Shown here: positions 1-6,997 of the stretch, piece after piece
Layout of the letters: each line of letters opens with the position of its first letter
How positions within the stretch are numbered: the first letter of the stretch is position 1
DNA from: Terriglobia bacterium
GTDB lineage: Bacteria > Acidobacteriota > Terriglobia > UBA7540
Assembly (NCBI GenBank): GCA_030040455.1
Contig: JASHTR010000009.1
Coordinates: 1-11,260, forward strand
Direction: 5' to 3'
DNA: 11,260 nucleotides
The notes under the pieces: model-generated
What the model saw: only the letters and a program-made list of their open reading frames with translations
What the model was told of the DNA's origin: nothing
Databases searched by the model: none
Program-made: the position numbers and the translations under genes

Positions 1-335
1 TGAAGCGCCGACCGTTGAGGCGGCTTACAGCCAATACCATCGTTTCGCTGCCACACTTGGTTCGTCACTTACGGAAGGTCCACTCGCGTGGCTACGCCGT
101 CGATAACGAAGAAGTGGAACGCGGGGCGCGATGCGTTGCCGCTGCCATTCTCAACCCTGACGGCAAACCCGTGGCCGCCATCAGTGTTTCGGGCCCTATT
201 AGCCACATTCAACGCGGAACCGTCAAGGAAATTGCTGAAGCTGTGATGGATGGCTGCGCTCAGGTTTCAGAGCGGATGGGATTCGCGCACCCCCAGATTC
301 ACCCCTCGGTAGAGGCAAGGCTCCCTGCGGGTTGA
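1..335 (+). CDS. IclR-family transcriptional regulator, C-terminal fragment (5' end outside window)
   Basis: The reading frame is open from the window edge (first full codon at 3) to TGA at 333–335, so only the last ~110 residues are present. They match the effector-binding domain of IclR regulators: a stretch reading LTANTI, then RGYAVDNEE, RCVAAAI, the central strand KPVAAISVSGP, and a terminal helix. The N-terminal winged-helix DNA-binding domain must lie upstream. IclR proteins bind a small effector with this domain and usually control an adjacent catabolic or transport operon. Here the next gene downstream on the same strand, after 225 bp, is a permease, so control of the permease–hydrolase–aminotransferase cluster is a reasonable inference. 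An internal TTG at 15 is not a credible start because homology continues upstream of it. Confidence 0.88.
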   Translation, partial: KRRPLRRLTANTIVSLPHLVRHLRKVHSRGYAVDNEEVERGARCVAAAILNPDGKPVAAISVSGPISHIQRGTVKEIAEAVMDGCAQVSERMGFAHPQIHPSVEARLPAG

Positions 336-560
336 CTGCCAGGAGAGGCGCACGGTGAAGCAGGACCCCGCTAGGCCTGAGGAATTAGGAACCGTTTAAG
401 TGGGGGAGTGTCGAGGTGGCTGTTTGTCTGAAAACTTCTCCACCATCGCTCTCACCGAGGTGGCTAGCCATTAGGATCCGACATCCCATGAGAGAAAAAC
501 CTTGCCTGATAACTCTCCTTACCCAGAGACGCAAGCCGTCACGAATCCGCAAAGACCAGC
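336..560. promoter_or_regulatory. Regulator–permease spacer with candidate operator repeats
   Basis: This 225-bp gap separates the IclR-family gene from the permease gene and is the natural place for the permease promoter. It contains a 10-base direct repeat, CGAGGTGGCT, at 412–421 and 456–465 (start-to-start distance 44 bases). The second copy runs into a perfect 10-base palindrome, TGGCTAGCCA (461–470). CCACC (440–444) and GGTGG (459–463) are also inverted around the same spot. These could be regulator-binding sites, but no clear -35/-10 pair was recognised and the elements are short. The functional reading is speculative. Confidence 0.3.
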
Positions 561-1925
561 ATGGCCTACGAACCCGCCTTGAATGCTGAGCTACCGAAGC
601 TAAAACGAGTCCTGGGGCTGGGGGATTTGATCGTCTATGGCATCGTACTGATCCAGCCGATCGCGCCTGTCGGCATATTTGGGCTGGTGCTCGCCATTTC
701 TCAGGGCCAAGCCGGCGGAGCCATTCTCTTTGCCACGGTGGCCATGATGTTCACTGCGTCAAGTTACGGGCGAATGGCCGCACTCTACCCGTCCGCGGGG
801 TCCGCGTACACGTATGTTGGAAAAGGTCTCAATGCTCATCTTGGTTTCCTCGCCGGATGGGCGATGATTCTCGACTACTTGCTCATACCCGTCATAAATA
901 CCATCTATCTCTCTCTGACCATGGAGCGGCTACTTCCCGGCGTCCCTTATGCTGTGTGGGTAAGCATTTTTGCCGCGATGATTACGCTGCTAAATCTCCG
1001 GGGCATACGGGCGACGGCCCGCGCCAATACCTTCATGCTTTACGTCATGACGGTGGTCATCGGAGCATTTGTGGTTCTTGCCATCCGATACATTGTTGGA
1101 GCGCAGGGTTGGCACGGCGTGGTTTCAACCGCACCTTTCTTCAATCCGAAGTCGTTTCGCCTCGGTTCTCTCAGTGCCGCCACGTCGCTGGCCGCGCTGA
1201 CCTATATTGGCTTTGATGGGGTGACCACACTCGCTGAGGATGTAAAGAACCCCAGAAGAAACGTACTGTGGGGAGTTATTTTGGTCTGTGGCATCACGGG
1301 CGTTTTCAGCACCGTTGAGGTCTATCTGGCGCAGCTTGCGTGGCCGGACTACCGCACTCTCCCGGACCTCGCGACCGCCTTTCTGGACGTGAGCCGCCGG
1401 GTGGGAGGAATCGCTTTGTTTCAGGCGGTGGCGCTGGTGCTGGTTGTCGCTTGCCTGGGCAGTGGGCTTACCGGGCAAGTGGGTGCCGCTCGGTTGTTGT
1501 TCGGCATGGGAAGAGACCGCGTGTTGCCCCAGCGCGTTTTTGCTCACCTCAGCCCGAAGGGCGAAACGCCGAGCTATAACATTTGCATCGTGGGACTTCT
1601 GGCGTGGGCGGGATCGATGTTGCTCAGTTATGAGCGTGCCGCCGAGCTTTTAAATTTCGGAGCGTTCCTGGCATTTATGGGGGTGAACGTGGCAACGGTC
1701 CGCGCCTATTATTTGAAGCGGCAGGCAGAAGGGTCACGTAATTTCCTGAGGGATGCACTAATTCCTACGCTGGGATTCCTGTTCTGCCTGTGGATCTGGG
1801 CTCACTTGGCCACTCCGGCGAAAGTTGTGGGTTCGATATGGTTCGGCGTGGGGGTCGTCTATCTTGCGGTAAATACCCATGGCTTCCGTGTGGCGCCGGT
1901 CATGATCGATTTTAGAGAGTCCTGA
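561..1925 (+). CDS. APC-superfamily amino acid/polyamine permease (PuuP-like)
   Basis: A 454-residue integral membrane protein with about 12 hydrophobic segments, the usual length and topology for the amino acid–polyamine–organocation family. The first segment (about residues 18–45) has the unwound-helix type sequence around PIAPVGIFG. Further family hallmarks are SYGRMAALYP followed by AGSAYTYV (TM2–TM3), GFDGVTTLAEDV near residue 217 (TM6 and the following loop, preceding a PRR turn), RLLFGMGRDRVLP (TM8 loop), and NFGAFLAFMGVN (TM10). The order and spacing resemble E. coli PuuP, the putrescine importer, more than classical amino acid exchangers. It probably imports an amine or amino acid by proton or cation symport; the substrate cannot be read from sequence. 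ATG at 561 is the only good start, since the frame is closed upstream at 510–512 and contains no other start; the Shine-Dalgarno is weak. It probably supplies substrate for the M24 hydrolase and aminotransferase that follow. Confidence 0.87.
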   Translation: MAYEPALNAELPKLKRVLGLGDLIVYGIVLIQPIAPVGIFGLVLAISQGQAGGAILFATVAMMFTASSYGRMAALYPSAGSAYTYVGKGLNAHLGFLAGWAMILDYLLIPVINTIYLSLTMERLLPGVPYAVWVSIFAAMITLLNLRGIRATARANTFMLYVMTVVIGAFVVLAIRYIVGAQGWHGVVSTAPFFNPKSFRLGSLSAATSLAALTYIGFDGVTTLAEDVKNPRRNVLWGVILVCGITGVFSTVEVYLAQLAWPDYRTLPDLATAFLDVSRRVGGIALFQAVALVLVVACLGSGLTGQVGAARLLFGMGRDRVLPQRVFAHLSPKGETPSYNICIVGLLAWAGSMLLSYERAAELLNFGAFLAFMGVNVATVRAYYLKRQAEGSRNFLRDALIPTLGFLFCLWIWAHLATPAKVVGSIWFGVGVVYLAVNTHGFRVAPVMIDFRES

Positions 1926-2009
1926 GCAAGTGACGGCCACCACCGCAGAGCCACGGCAGAAGACCGGTGAATCCGACGCGACGTTAGTCCGCGAGCTGAA
2001 AATTAGCTG

Positions 2010-3197
2010 ATGGCGAGACGATATCCAATGGAGAGCAATCAGAACGTGACAAAGGAAAGATTCTTTAGCGATCAGGAGTATGCTCGCCGCCTCAAACTGA
2101 CTCGCGAACGCATGGATGTGGCGGGAATCGAAGTTCTGCTCATCATCAAACCCACCAATGTCTGCTATCTCACCGGTTTTTTTAGTGTAAACCTATGGGA
2201 TCCCCGGGTTCTGATCCTGCCCCTTGAATCTGAGCCGTCTTCCGTTCTATGGGAGTTCGAGGCCGGGCGTTTCTACACAAGCAGTTGTGTAGGGCTGCTG
2301 CATACGTATCGACTCCAGGAAAATCCGATAGCCGTCACGGCGGATGTTCTGCGAGAAAGAGGACTCGAGAAGAAGCGTATCGGGATCGAAACTCTAAACG
2401 GTTGTCTTTCGGCAGGCGCCGGCCGCGACTGGGGTGAGCAATTAGGAAGCCGTTCTTTCCAGGACGGTTCCGGGGTGGTCGAGTCCGTACGGCTGGTGAA
2501 GTCTCAGGAGGAAATGAGTGCCCTGCGAAGATCGGCTGCAATCGGATCGGCAGCGATGAACGCGGCGTTGCGATTGATTCAGGAGGGTGCTATCGACCGG
2601 GAGATCGCTGCTGAAGCCCTGCGCGTCCTGGTCCGGGAAGGCAGCGAACCGCTTAGCATGGAACCCATTGTGGTTTCTGGCTCCCGTGTAGCCATTCCCC
2701 ACAGCACCTACAACGGAAGCCGGATCGAGAGCGGCGACGCAGTCCTGGTGGAGTTGGGTGCAAGCTTCGCACGCTATACCGCACCCATGATGCGCACCGT
2801 AGTGGCAGGCAGGGCCTCAGGGGAGATTCGGCGGCTTCGAGATGCGTCGCTTCGCACCCTCGACGCGCTTACTCACTCAATCCGTTCTGATGTAAAAGCG
2901 TGCGAGGTGGCCCGTAGGAGCCGCCTGGCAATGGCCCATGTGGAATCGGAAACTATCTTCCACGGCGTCTTCGGCCTCCCAGTGGGACTCGGGTTTCCAC
3001 CGACTTGGGCCGAAGAGTCCAACTTCCTGATCAGTGAAAATAATTCCGAAACATTGAAAGCCGGCATGGCATTCCACCTTCCCATTAGCCTCCGTGTCCC
3101 GGGACACTATGGAGTGGGGTTCAGCGAGACCGTAGTGGTTACCGAAACGGGATGTGAAGTGCTCACCCACGCCACCGACACGCTGGCAGTGAAATGA
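2010..3197 (+). CDS. M24-family (pita-bread) C–N hydrolase lacking most metal ligands; creatinase / ectoine-hydrolase-like
   Basis: A 395-residue protein with the two-domain layout of creatinase/prolidase enzymes: an N-terminal domain (residues ~20–150, with LLIIKPTNVCYLTGF) and a C-terminal pita-bread domain (~165–390, with VKSQEEMSALRRSA at its entry). Peptidases of this family use D, D, H, E, E to hold two metals. Here the first Asp is Glu248 (VELGA), the second is Pro259 (in TAPMMRT), the His in the usual GHG motif is Leu (GLPVGLG), and the first Glu of the usual EP motif is replaced by Leu (FHLPISL). Only the last Glu (GFSETVVVTE) remains. Creatinase and the ectoine hydrolases DoeA/EutD are also metal-independent members. 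The FPPTWAE and GMAFHLP stretches resemble ectoine hydrolases as I recall them. It probably hydrolyses a C–N bond in a small molecule in the cytoplasm. An alternative start is ATG 2028. Prolidase activity is unlikely. Confidence 0.75.
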   Translation: MARRYPMESNQNVTKERFFSDQEYARRLKLTRERMDVAGIEVLLIIKPTNVCYLTGFFSVNLWDPRVLILPLESEPSSVLWEFEAGRFYTSSCVGLLHTYRLQENPIAVTADVLRERGLEKKRIGIETLNGCLSAGAGRDWGEQLGSRSFQDGSGVVESVRLVKSQEEMSALRRSAAIGSAAMNAALRLIQEGAIDREIAAEALRVLVREGSEPLSMEPIVVSGSRVAIPHSTYNGSRIESGDAVLVELGASFARYTAPMMRTVVAGRASGEIRRLRDASLRTLDALTHSIRSDVKACEVARRSRLAMAHVESETIFHGVFGLPVGLGFPPTWAEESNFLISENNSETLKAGMAFHLPISLRVPGHYGVGFSETVVVTETGCEVLTHATDTLAVK

Positions 3198-3305
3198 AGC
3201 CTGTTTCGCCGATGAGTGCTTGCCGCCGATCAACGTGCCGGGCGGGAAAGGGACACCAACGGTGACGACACCAAGAAATACTCCACGCAGAAAGGTAGAT
3301 TCCAA

Positions 3306-4622
3306 GTGACCAAAAACGATTCTGTTTCGAGCCGATACCGGCGGTCCTCCGAACTCTATGAGGAGTCAAAGCGATTCACTCCAGGCGGAGTGCACAGCGA
3401 TGTGCGTCTCAGTATGGAGCCATTTCCCCTTTTCTTTGCACGAGCGGAAGGCTCGCGTTTGTGGGACGTCGATGGCCACGAATACGTCGACTACGTTCTG
3501 GGCATGGGCCCAGTCATCCTCGGACACGCGCATGAGGGCGTTAACCGCGCGGTCGCGGCGAGCCTGACGAAAGGGCAACTTTACGCCGGCCAGCATGAAG
3601 AGGAAGTTGCAGTGGCGCGGCTGGTCTGCGAGGTGGTCCCTGTCGCCGAAATGGTGAGCTTCTCGCTTTCCGGATCAGAAGCGGTGCAGGCTGCGCTGCG
3701 CCTTGCTCGTTCTGCCGCGGGGCGCACGAAAATCATCAAGTTCGAGGGGCACTATCACGGATGGTTCGACAATGTCTTTGTCAGCGTTCACGGGGACCAT
3801 CATCCACACCGGCCGGGTTGCGAATTGGCCACGGTCCCGATGAGCTCCGGCCAGGTTCCCGAGGCCTATGCCGACCTCACCGTGCTTCCGTGGAATGACT
3901 TTGATGCGCTGCAGCGGACACTTCAGCGGAATGAATTCGCCGCCGTCATCATGGAACCCATTATGGCTAATACTTCGGTCATTCTCCCGCGTCCAGGGTT
4001 TCTGGAGATGGCTCGCAAACTCTGCATTGAGCATGGAACTCTTCTTATCTTTGACGAAGTTATTACCGGTTTTCGCGTGGGGCTCGGCGGAGCCCAGGAG
4101 CTCCTTGGTGTTACACCCGACCTCGCAGTTTTTGCCAAGGCGTTAGCCAATGGATATCCCATGAGCTGTCTGGCAGGAAAGCGGAATCTGATGGAGCGGA
4201 TGGTCTCAAACGGAGTTGTTCATGCTGGAACCTATAACGCGAACCGTGTGAGTTGCACCGCAGCACTCGTCACGCTGCAGGCCCTGCGCGAGAACAAAGG
4301 TGACGCTTATCGCCGGATAAACGAGGTAGGAACCCAACTCATCGAAGGGTTAAGGAATCTGGCCCGCGAAACAGGAAAACCGTTGCATGTGCAAGGGCTT
4401 CCCGCAATGTTCAATACAACGTTTGCGGAGAAGGATGAAATTACGGACTGCCGCAGTTACGAGCGTTGCCAGTTGCACATGCAACAAAGATTTGTTGGCC
4501 TGCTGCTTGAGCAAGACATACGGGTTACCCAGCGCGGCACTTGGTTTGTCTCGGCTGCGCATACCTCTGCCGACGTGGAAAGGACGTTGAATGCCGCCCG
4601 CCATGCTTTGCAAATACTGTAA
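3306..4622 (+). CDS. Class-III PLP-dependent aminotransferase (glutamate-1-semialdehyde aminomutase-like)
   Basis: A fold-type I PLP enzyme of about 438 residues from the chosen GTG at 3306. The GTG sits 10 bases after AAAGG, and family homology (SSELYEESKRFTPGGV) begins just inside it; an in-frame GTG at 3216 would add 30 unrelated residues. Visible motifs are DVDGHEYVDYVLGMGP (N-terminal), SLSGSEAVQAALRLAR (phosphate-binding region), FEGHYHGW (cofactor stacking), FDEVITGF with Asp250 for the pyridine nitrogen, and FAKALANGYP with Lys278 as the Schiff-base lysine. Its closest general relatives are GSA aminomutases and omega-amino acid transaminases. True HemL reads differently around the lysine (a GGG-type turn) and at GAPT, so this is more likely a catabolic aminotransferase acting with the upstream hydrolase and permease. 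It lies 108 bp after the hydrolase stop. Substrate unknown. Confidence 0.82.
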   Translation: MTKNDSVSSRYRRSSELYEESKRFTPGGVHSDVRLSMEPFPLFFARAEGSRLWDVDGHEYVDYVLGMGPVILGHAHEGVNRAVAASLTKGQLYAGQHEEEVAVARLVCEVVPVAEMVSFSLSGSEAVQAALRLARSAAGRTKIIKFEGHYHGWFDNVFVSVHGDHHPHRPGCELATVPMSSGQVPEAYADLTVLPWNDFDALQRTLQRNEFAAVIMEPIMANTSVILPRPGFLEMARKLCIEHGTLLIFDEVITGFRVGLGGAQELLGVTPDLAVFAKALANGYPMSCLAGKRNLMERMVSNGVVHAGTYNANRVSCTAALVTLQALRENKGDAYRRINEVGTQLIEGLRNLARETGKPLHVQGLPAMFNTTFAEKDEITDCRSYERCQLHMQQRFVGLLLEQDIRVTQRGTWFVSAAHTSADVERTLNAARHALQIL

Positions 4623-4792
4623 GTCGCGGCCACGTTCACATGCCGTTTCGTTAATTGCGGCTCAGTACGATCCTCTGGGTCATTACCCATGCGGGCGATG
4701 CCCACCACCGGTTTTCTCCGCGTCCCGGGCGTGGTCGCTGTGAGGTCCGCCTTGTAATACTATTGATGATTACCAATTATAGGGCTGCTTGA

Positions 4793-5173
4793 ATGGCAGC
4801 CAGATTTAAGTCTAACGATCAAGTGGATGGTTCGACCATGGCAGTAAGAATCGACTACGAGAAGACCGCGCTCGGGGCCGTTCAGGCAATAAAGCATATT
4901 GTGATGTACACCAGACGAGGCTGTGAAGATTCGGATGCGGCCCGACAGTTTCTGGAGCAGCATCATATACCTTTTAAAGAAGTAGATATCGACAAAACTG
5001 GAGAAGCGCTTGAATTCGTAATGAGCGTCAATGAAGGGAAGCGGCGGACGCCTACGTTTAATGTGGATGGGCGGACGTTCCATTGCTCTCAGTTTGATCC
5101 CCGGAAGCTGGCTCGCGAGCTTGGCCTGCCGGATGCGATCCAAGCCCAATCGCCACAGTCCAAAACGTCCTGA
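4793..5173 (+). CDS. Glutaredoxin-like thioredoxin-fold protein with CxxS active site
   Basis: A small protein of 126 residues (ATG 4793), or 111 if the in-frame ATG at 4838 is used. Neither start has a strong Shine-Dalgarno; a GTGGATGG lies just before 4838. After a short N-terminal extension comes a thioredoxin fold: strand HIVMYTRRGC, active site C44-E-D-S47, helix, strand IPFKEVDID, then RRTPTFNVDGR with the conserved cis-proline, and a closing helix KLARELGL. Glutaredoxins normally carry CPYC or CGFS. CxxS is the monothiol pattern, which favours glutathionylation chemistry or a non-redox role over dithiol reduction. A further Cys lies near the C-terminus (FHCSQF). It is flanked by 170-bp and 131-bp gaps and is probably transcribed alone, so neighbours give no hint of its partner. 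Confidence 0.75.
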   Translation: MAARFKSNDQVDGSTMAVRIDYEKTALGAVQAIKHIVMYTRRGCEDSDAARQFLEQHHIPFKEVDIDKTGEALEFVMSVNEGKRRTPTFNVDGRTFHCSQFDPRKLARELGLPDAIQAQSPQSKTS

Positions 5174-5304
5174 AAAAAATCGGCGAGGAAAACGTCCGGC
5201 GCGCTTGTTCAACGAAGTGTTTGTCAAGAAATGCGCAATTCTCGGCAGATGAGGTTTTGCATTTGCCGGACCATCCATAATTGCTATCGCAAGGAAGGGA
5301 TTTT

Positions 5305-6603
5305 ATGACGCCTCATCGCATGAGCCGACGTAGCATCTTGCAAGGGTTGGGCACAGCGGGTGTTCTGACGGCATGTGGCGAGCCGGGCTTGCCTGCCACC
5401 GCCCCGAGCCAAGCCGTGCAGTCAAACCCCCTTGGAAAACTCGAAAGCACGATTGAGGCTGACCGGAACGAGAAATGGAAAGGCTCGCCGCTCGGAAGCT
5501 TGTACCCCTTCATCAAGAAAGTACAAAAGGAGGCGCCGCAAAGCCTAGCGTTTCTGAACATTCGTCCGAAAGATCTGGAAGCCTGGAAAGCGGAGGCCCG
5601 GGCCAAGATACTGGAATTGCTGCTCTACCGCCCCAAGCCATGCGCCCCCCAGGCGCAGATTTTGGAGAAGGTTGATAAAGGCGACTACATCCGGGAATAT
5701 CTTCATTTCCATACGACACCGGACAGCGAAGTGCCTGCCTATTTCCTTTACCCCAAGCGAGCCAGGTTTCCGGTTCCGGCCGTTGTGGCGCTTCACGACC
5801 ACGGAGGTTTTTACTATTGGGGAAAAGAAAAACTCATAGAGACGGCGCATGAAAACCCGGTCTTAACGGTATATCGGAAAGAATACTATGACGGGCTGAG
5901 TTTTCCCGTCACACTCGCACGGCATGGCTATGCGGTGATTGCGATCGACATGTACTATTTCGGCGAGCGCCGCCTGATTCTGGATGCCGACCTGCAGCAG
6001 GGTATCAACACATGGAAAAAAGAGGAATCCGAGAAAACCATTGACGCCATTAATCGCCGCAACGGCCAGCGTGAGTGCTGGGTGGACCGTAACCTTCAGC
6101 ACGTGGGCATCACGTGGGGAGGCGTGCTGTGCTGGGACGACATCCGCACGATTGATTACCTCGCAACACGGCCGGAAGTGGACATCAAAAGGGTGGCCTG
6201 CGCTGGACTTTCAGTAGGAGGGTGGCGGACCAATTTTCTTGCTGGCCTCGATCCGCGCATCAAGGCGGCGTGCGTGGCCGGATGGATGACTTCCTTCCAT
6301 CAGATCGTCCCCTGGTTTGTAAGCTATACGATCCCTGCAGGAAACGTTCCGGGATTGTGGAAATATATGGACTATCCCGACGTTGGGTCGTTGATAATGC
6401 CTGGAGCGCTGATGGTGGTGAACGGCTCGCGGGATAGTCTTTTTCCGCCCGATGGCGTCAAGGCCGCTTTCCAAAACCTTGCCCGGTGCTATGAAACCAT
6501 TGGAAGGCCAGAGCGTTTTACGACCTACACCTTTGACGGCCCCCACAAATTCCCTGCTCGCGCCCAGCAGCTCATGCTGGAATGGTTTGGCCGCTGGGTT
6601 TAG
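5305..6603 (+). CDS. Tat-exported lipoprotein alpha/beta-hydrolase (dienelactone hydrolase / acetylxylan esterase-like)
   Basis: A 432-residue protein. ATG 5305 is preceded by a strong Shine-Dalgarno AAGGAAGGGA (5291–5300); a TTG at 5281 lies upstream of that site and is rejected. The N-terminus holds a twin-arginine motif (SRRSILQ, R8–R9), a short hydrophobic stretch, and a lipobox LTAC with Cys24, so export by Tat and lipid anchoring are predicted. The hydrolase core starts near residue 130 (YFLYPKR, VVALHDHGG). The putative triad is Ser303 in GLSVGG, Asp377 in NGSRDSLFPP and His414 in FDGPHKF, in the right order and spacing. The overall size and layout resemble the large acetylxylan-esterase-like hydrolases (Abhydrolase_7 type). 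It probably cleaves an ester at the cell surface, perhaps on plant polysaccharide; the true substrate is not evident. Confidence 0.82.
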   Translation: MTPHRMSRRSILQGLGTAGVLTACGEPGLPATAPSQAVQSNPLGKLESTIEADRNEKWKGSPLGSLYPFIKKVQKEAPQSLAFLNIRPKDLEAWKAEARAKILELLLYRPKPCAPQAQILEKVDKGDYIREYLHFHTTPDSEVPAYFLYPKRARFPVPAVVALHDHGGFYYWGKEKLIETAHENPVLTVYRKEYYDGLSFPVTLARHGYAVIAIDMYYFGERRLILDADLQQGINTWKKEESEKTIDAINRRNGQRECWVDRNLQHVGITWGGVLCWDDIRTIDYLATRPEVDIKRVACAGLSVGGWRTNFLAGLDPRIKAACVAGWMTSFHQIVPWFVSYTIPAGNVPGLWKYMDYPDVGSLIMPGALMVVNGSRDSLFPPDGVKAAFQNLARCYETIGRPERFTTYTFDGPHKFPARAQQLMLEWFGRWV

Positions 6604-6616
6604 CGGCAAGGTAGCA

Positions 6617-6637
6617 CGGAGTTGTTTTGTAACTCCG
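6617..6637 (+). repeat. Hairpin 1 (7-bp stem) after the esterase stop; weak terminator candidate
   Basis: CGGAGTT (6617–6623) pairs perfectly with AACTCCG (6631–6637) across a 7-base T-rich loop, 13 bases after the esterase stop. Only TTTT follows, separated by GGC, so it is a poor intrinsic terminator. It may still block or stabilise the esterase transcript end. It overlaps REP-like copy 1. Confidence 0.5.
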
Positions 6638-6713
6638 CGGCTTTTGTGATGGGATCATGGCACAAACATGGACTTAAGGGGCCGCGCACGAATAACGCGA
6701 ACAATGGCTAGCG

Positions 6714-6740
6714 CAGAGTTTCCTGTTTTTGGAAACTCTG
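6714..6740. repeat. Hairpin 2 (perfect 10-bp stem)
   Basis: CAGAGTTTCC (6714–6723) and GGAAACTCTG (6731–6740) are perfect inverted arms with a 7-base loop. The left arm is the 3' part of REP-like copy 2. Confidence 0.75.
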
Positions 6741-6767
6741 ATCGTCCGTCAACCCCACCAGAAAAGC

Positions 6768-6796
6768 CGCAGACTTCGAAAAGCACGAAGTCTGCG
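6768..6796. repeat. Hairpin 3 (perfect 11-bp stem)
   Basis: CGCAGACTTCG (6768–6778) and CGAAGTCTGCG (6786–6796) form a perfect stem around the loop AAAAGCA. The right arm plus CTAC is REP-like copy 3 read on the minus strand. This is the strongest palindrome in the spacer. Confidence 0.8.
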
Positions 6797-6997
6797 CTAC
6801 TCCTACCCCGAGGCGCGACAGATGTTCAAGTTATCCATGCGCGGGTCCTAAGCAGCAAGTCCGCGCTACGGACGCCTCTGGATTCAATTCTAATCCCTGC
6901 CAGAATCCAACCGTGACGATTATGGCGCTATGCGTTCGCCCCTGTGATTATCTGATGAGTGAGATGAAGTGCGGGGACAGTTGAAATGGGCTGCAAT

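Larger units (their letters stand above)
6611..6869. repeat. REP-like cluster: four copies of a 13-base element, two in each orientation
   Basis: The element has consensus GTAGCRCRGASTT. Copies are GTAGCACGGAGTT at 6611–6623 (+), CTAGCGCAGAGTT at 6708–6720 (+), GTAGCGCAGACTT read on the minus strand at 6788–6800, and GTAGCGCGGACTT on the minus strand at 6857–6869. Each copy contributes one arm of a local hairpin. Opposed copies between convergent genes are the typical setting of REP/BIME-type extragenic palindromes. Family identity elsewhere in the genome was not tested. Confidence 0.65.
6604..6997. other. Spacer between convergent genes, packed with palindromes
   Basis: These 394 bp separate the stops of the esterase (+) and the carbinolamine dehydratase (-). 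I see no convincing gene: an 82-codon open stretch at 6668–6916 merely reads through inverted repeats and has no recognisable protein family. The left half is a cluster of related 13-base elements and hairpins, described in separate entries. The right part (6880–6997) shows only a small GGATT/AATCC inverted pair (6881–6885 / 6893–6897), and no strong terminator with a T-run was found for either gene. Confidence 0.6.

Noticed and set aside
488..589. 33-codon ORF overlapping the permease start
   Set aside because: No Shine-Dalgarno, no recognisable features, and it overlaps the permease start in another frame.
2877..3305. 142-codon minus-strand frame over the end of the M24 gene
   Set aside because: Antisense shadow of a conserved coding region with no recognisable protein features.
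3216..3305. Longer aminotransferase starting at GTG 3216
   Set aside because: The extra 30 residues are charged and unlike the family; GTG 3306 has a ribosome site and sits just before the conserved N-terminus.
4760..5278. 172-codon open frame on the minus strand across the glutaredoxin-like gene
   Set aside because: It covers the antisense of a recognisable thioredoxin-fold protein, is rich in Arg/His/Pro as shadow frames are, and matches no family.
5281..5304. TTG 5281 as start of the esterase
   Set aside because: The strong Shine-Dalgarno AAGGAAGGGA lies downstream of it, directly before ATG 5305, and a Tat signal should begin near the N-terminus.
6617..6645. Intrinsic terminator for the esterase gene
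   Set aside because: Stem is only 7 bp and the short TTTT is displaced by GGC; better explained as a member of the palindrome family.
6611..6873. Palindrome cluster as a CRISPR array
   Set aside because: Copies are only 13 bases, occur in both orientations and are unevenly spaced, with no uniform repeat–spacer pattern or cas genes.
6668..6916. 82-codon + strand frame in the esterase–dehydratase spacer
   Set aside because: It translates through two perfect hairpins and REP-like copies; composition is low-complexity and there is no ribosome site.
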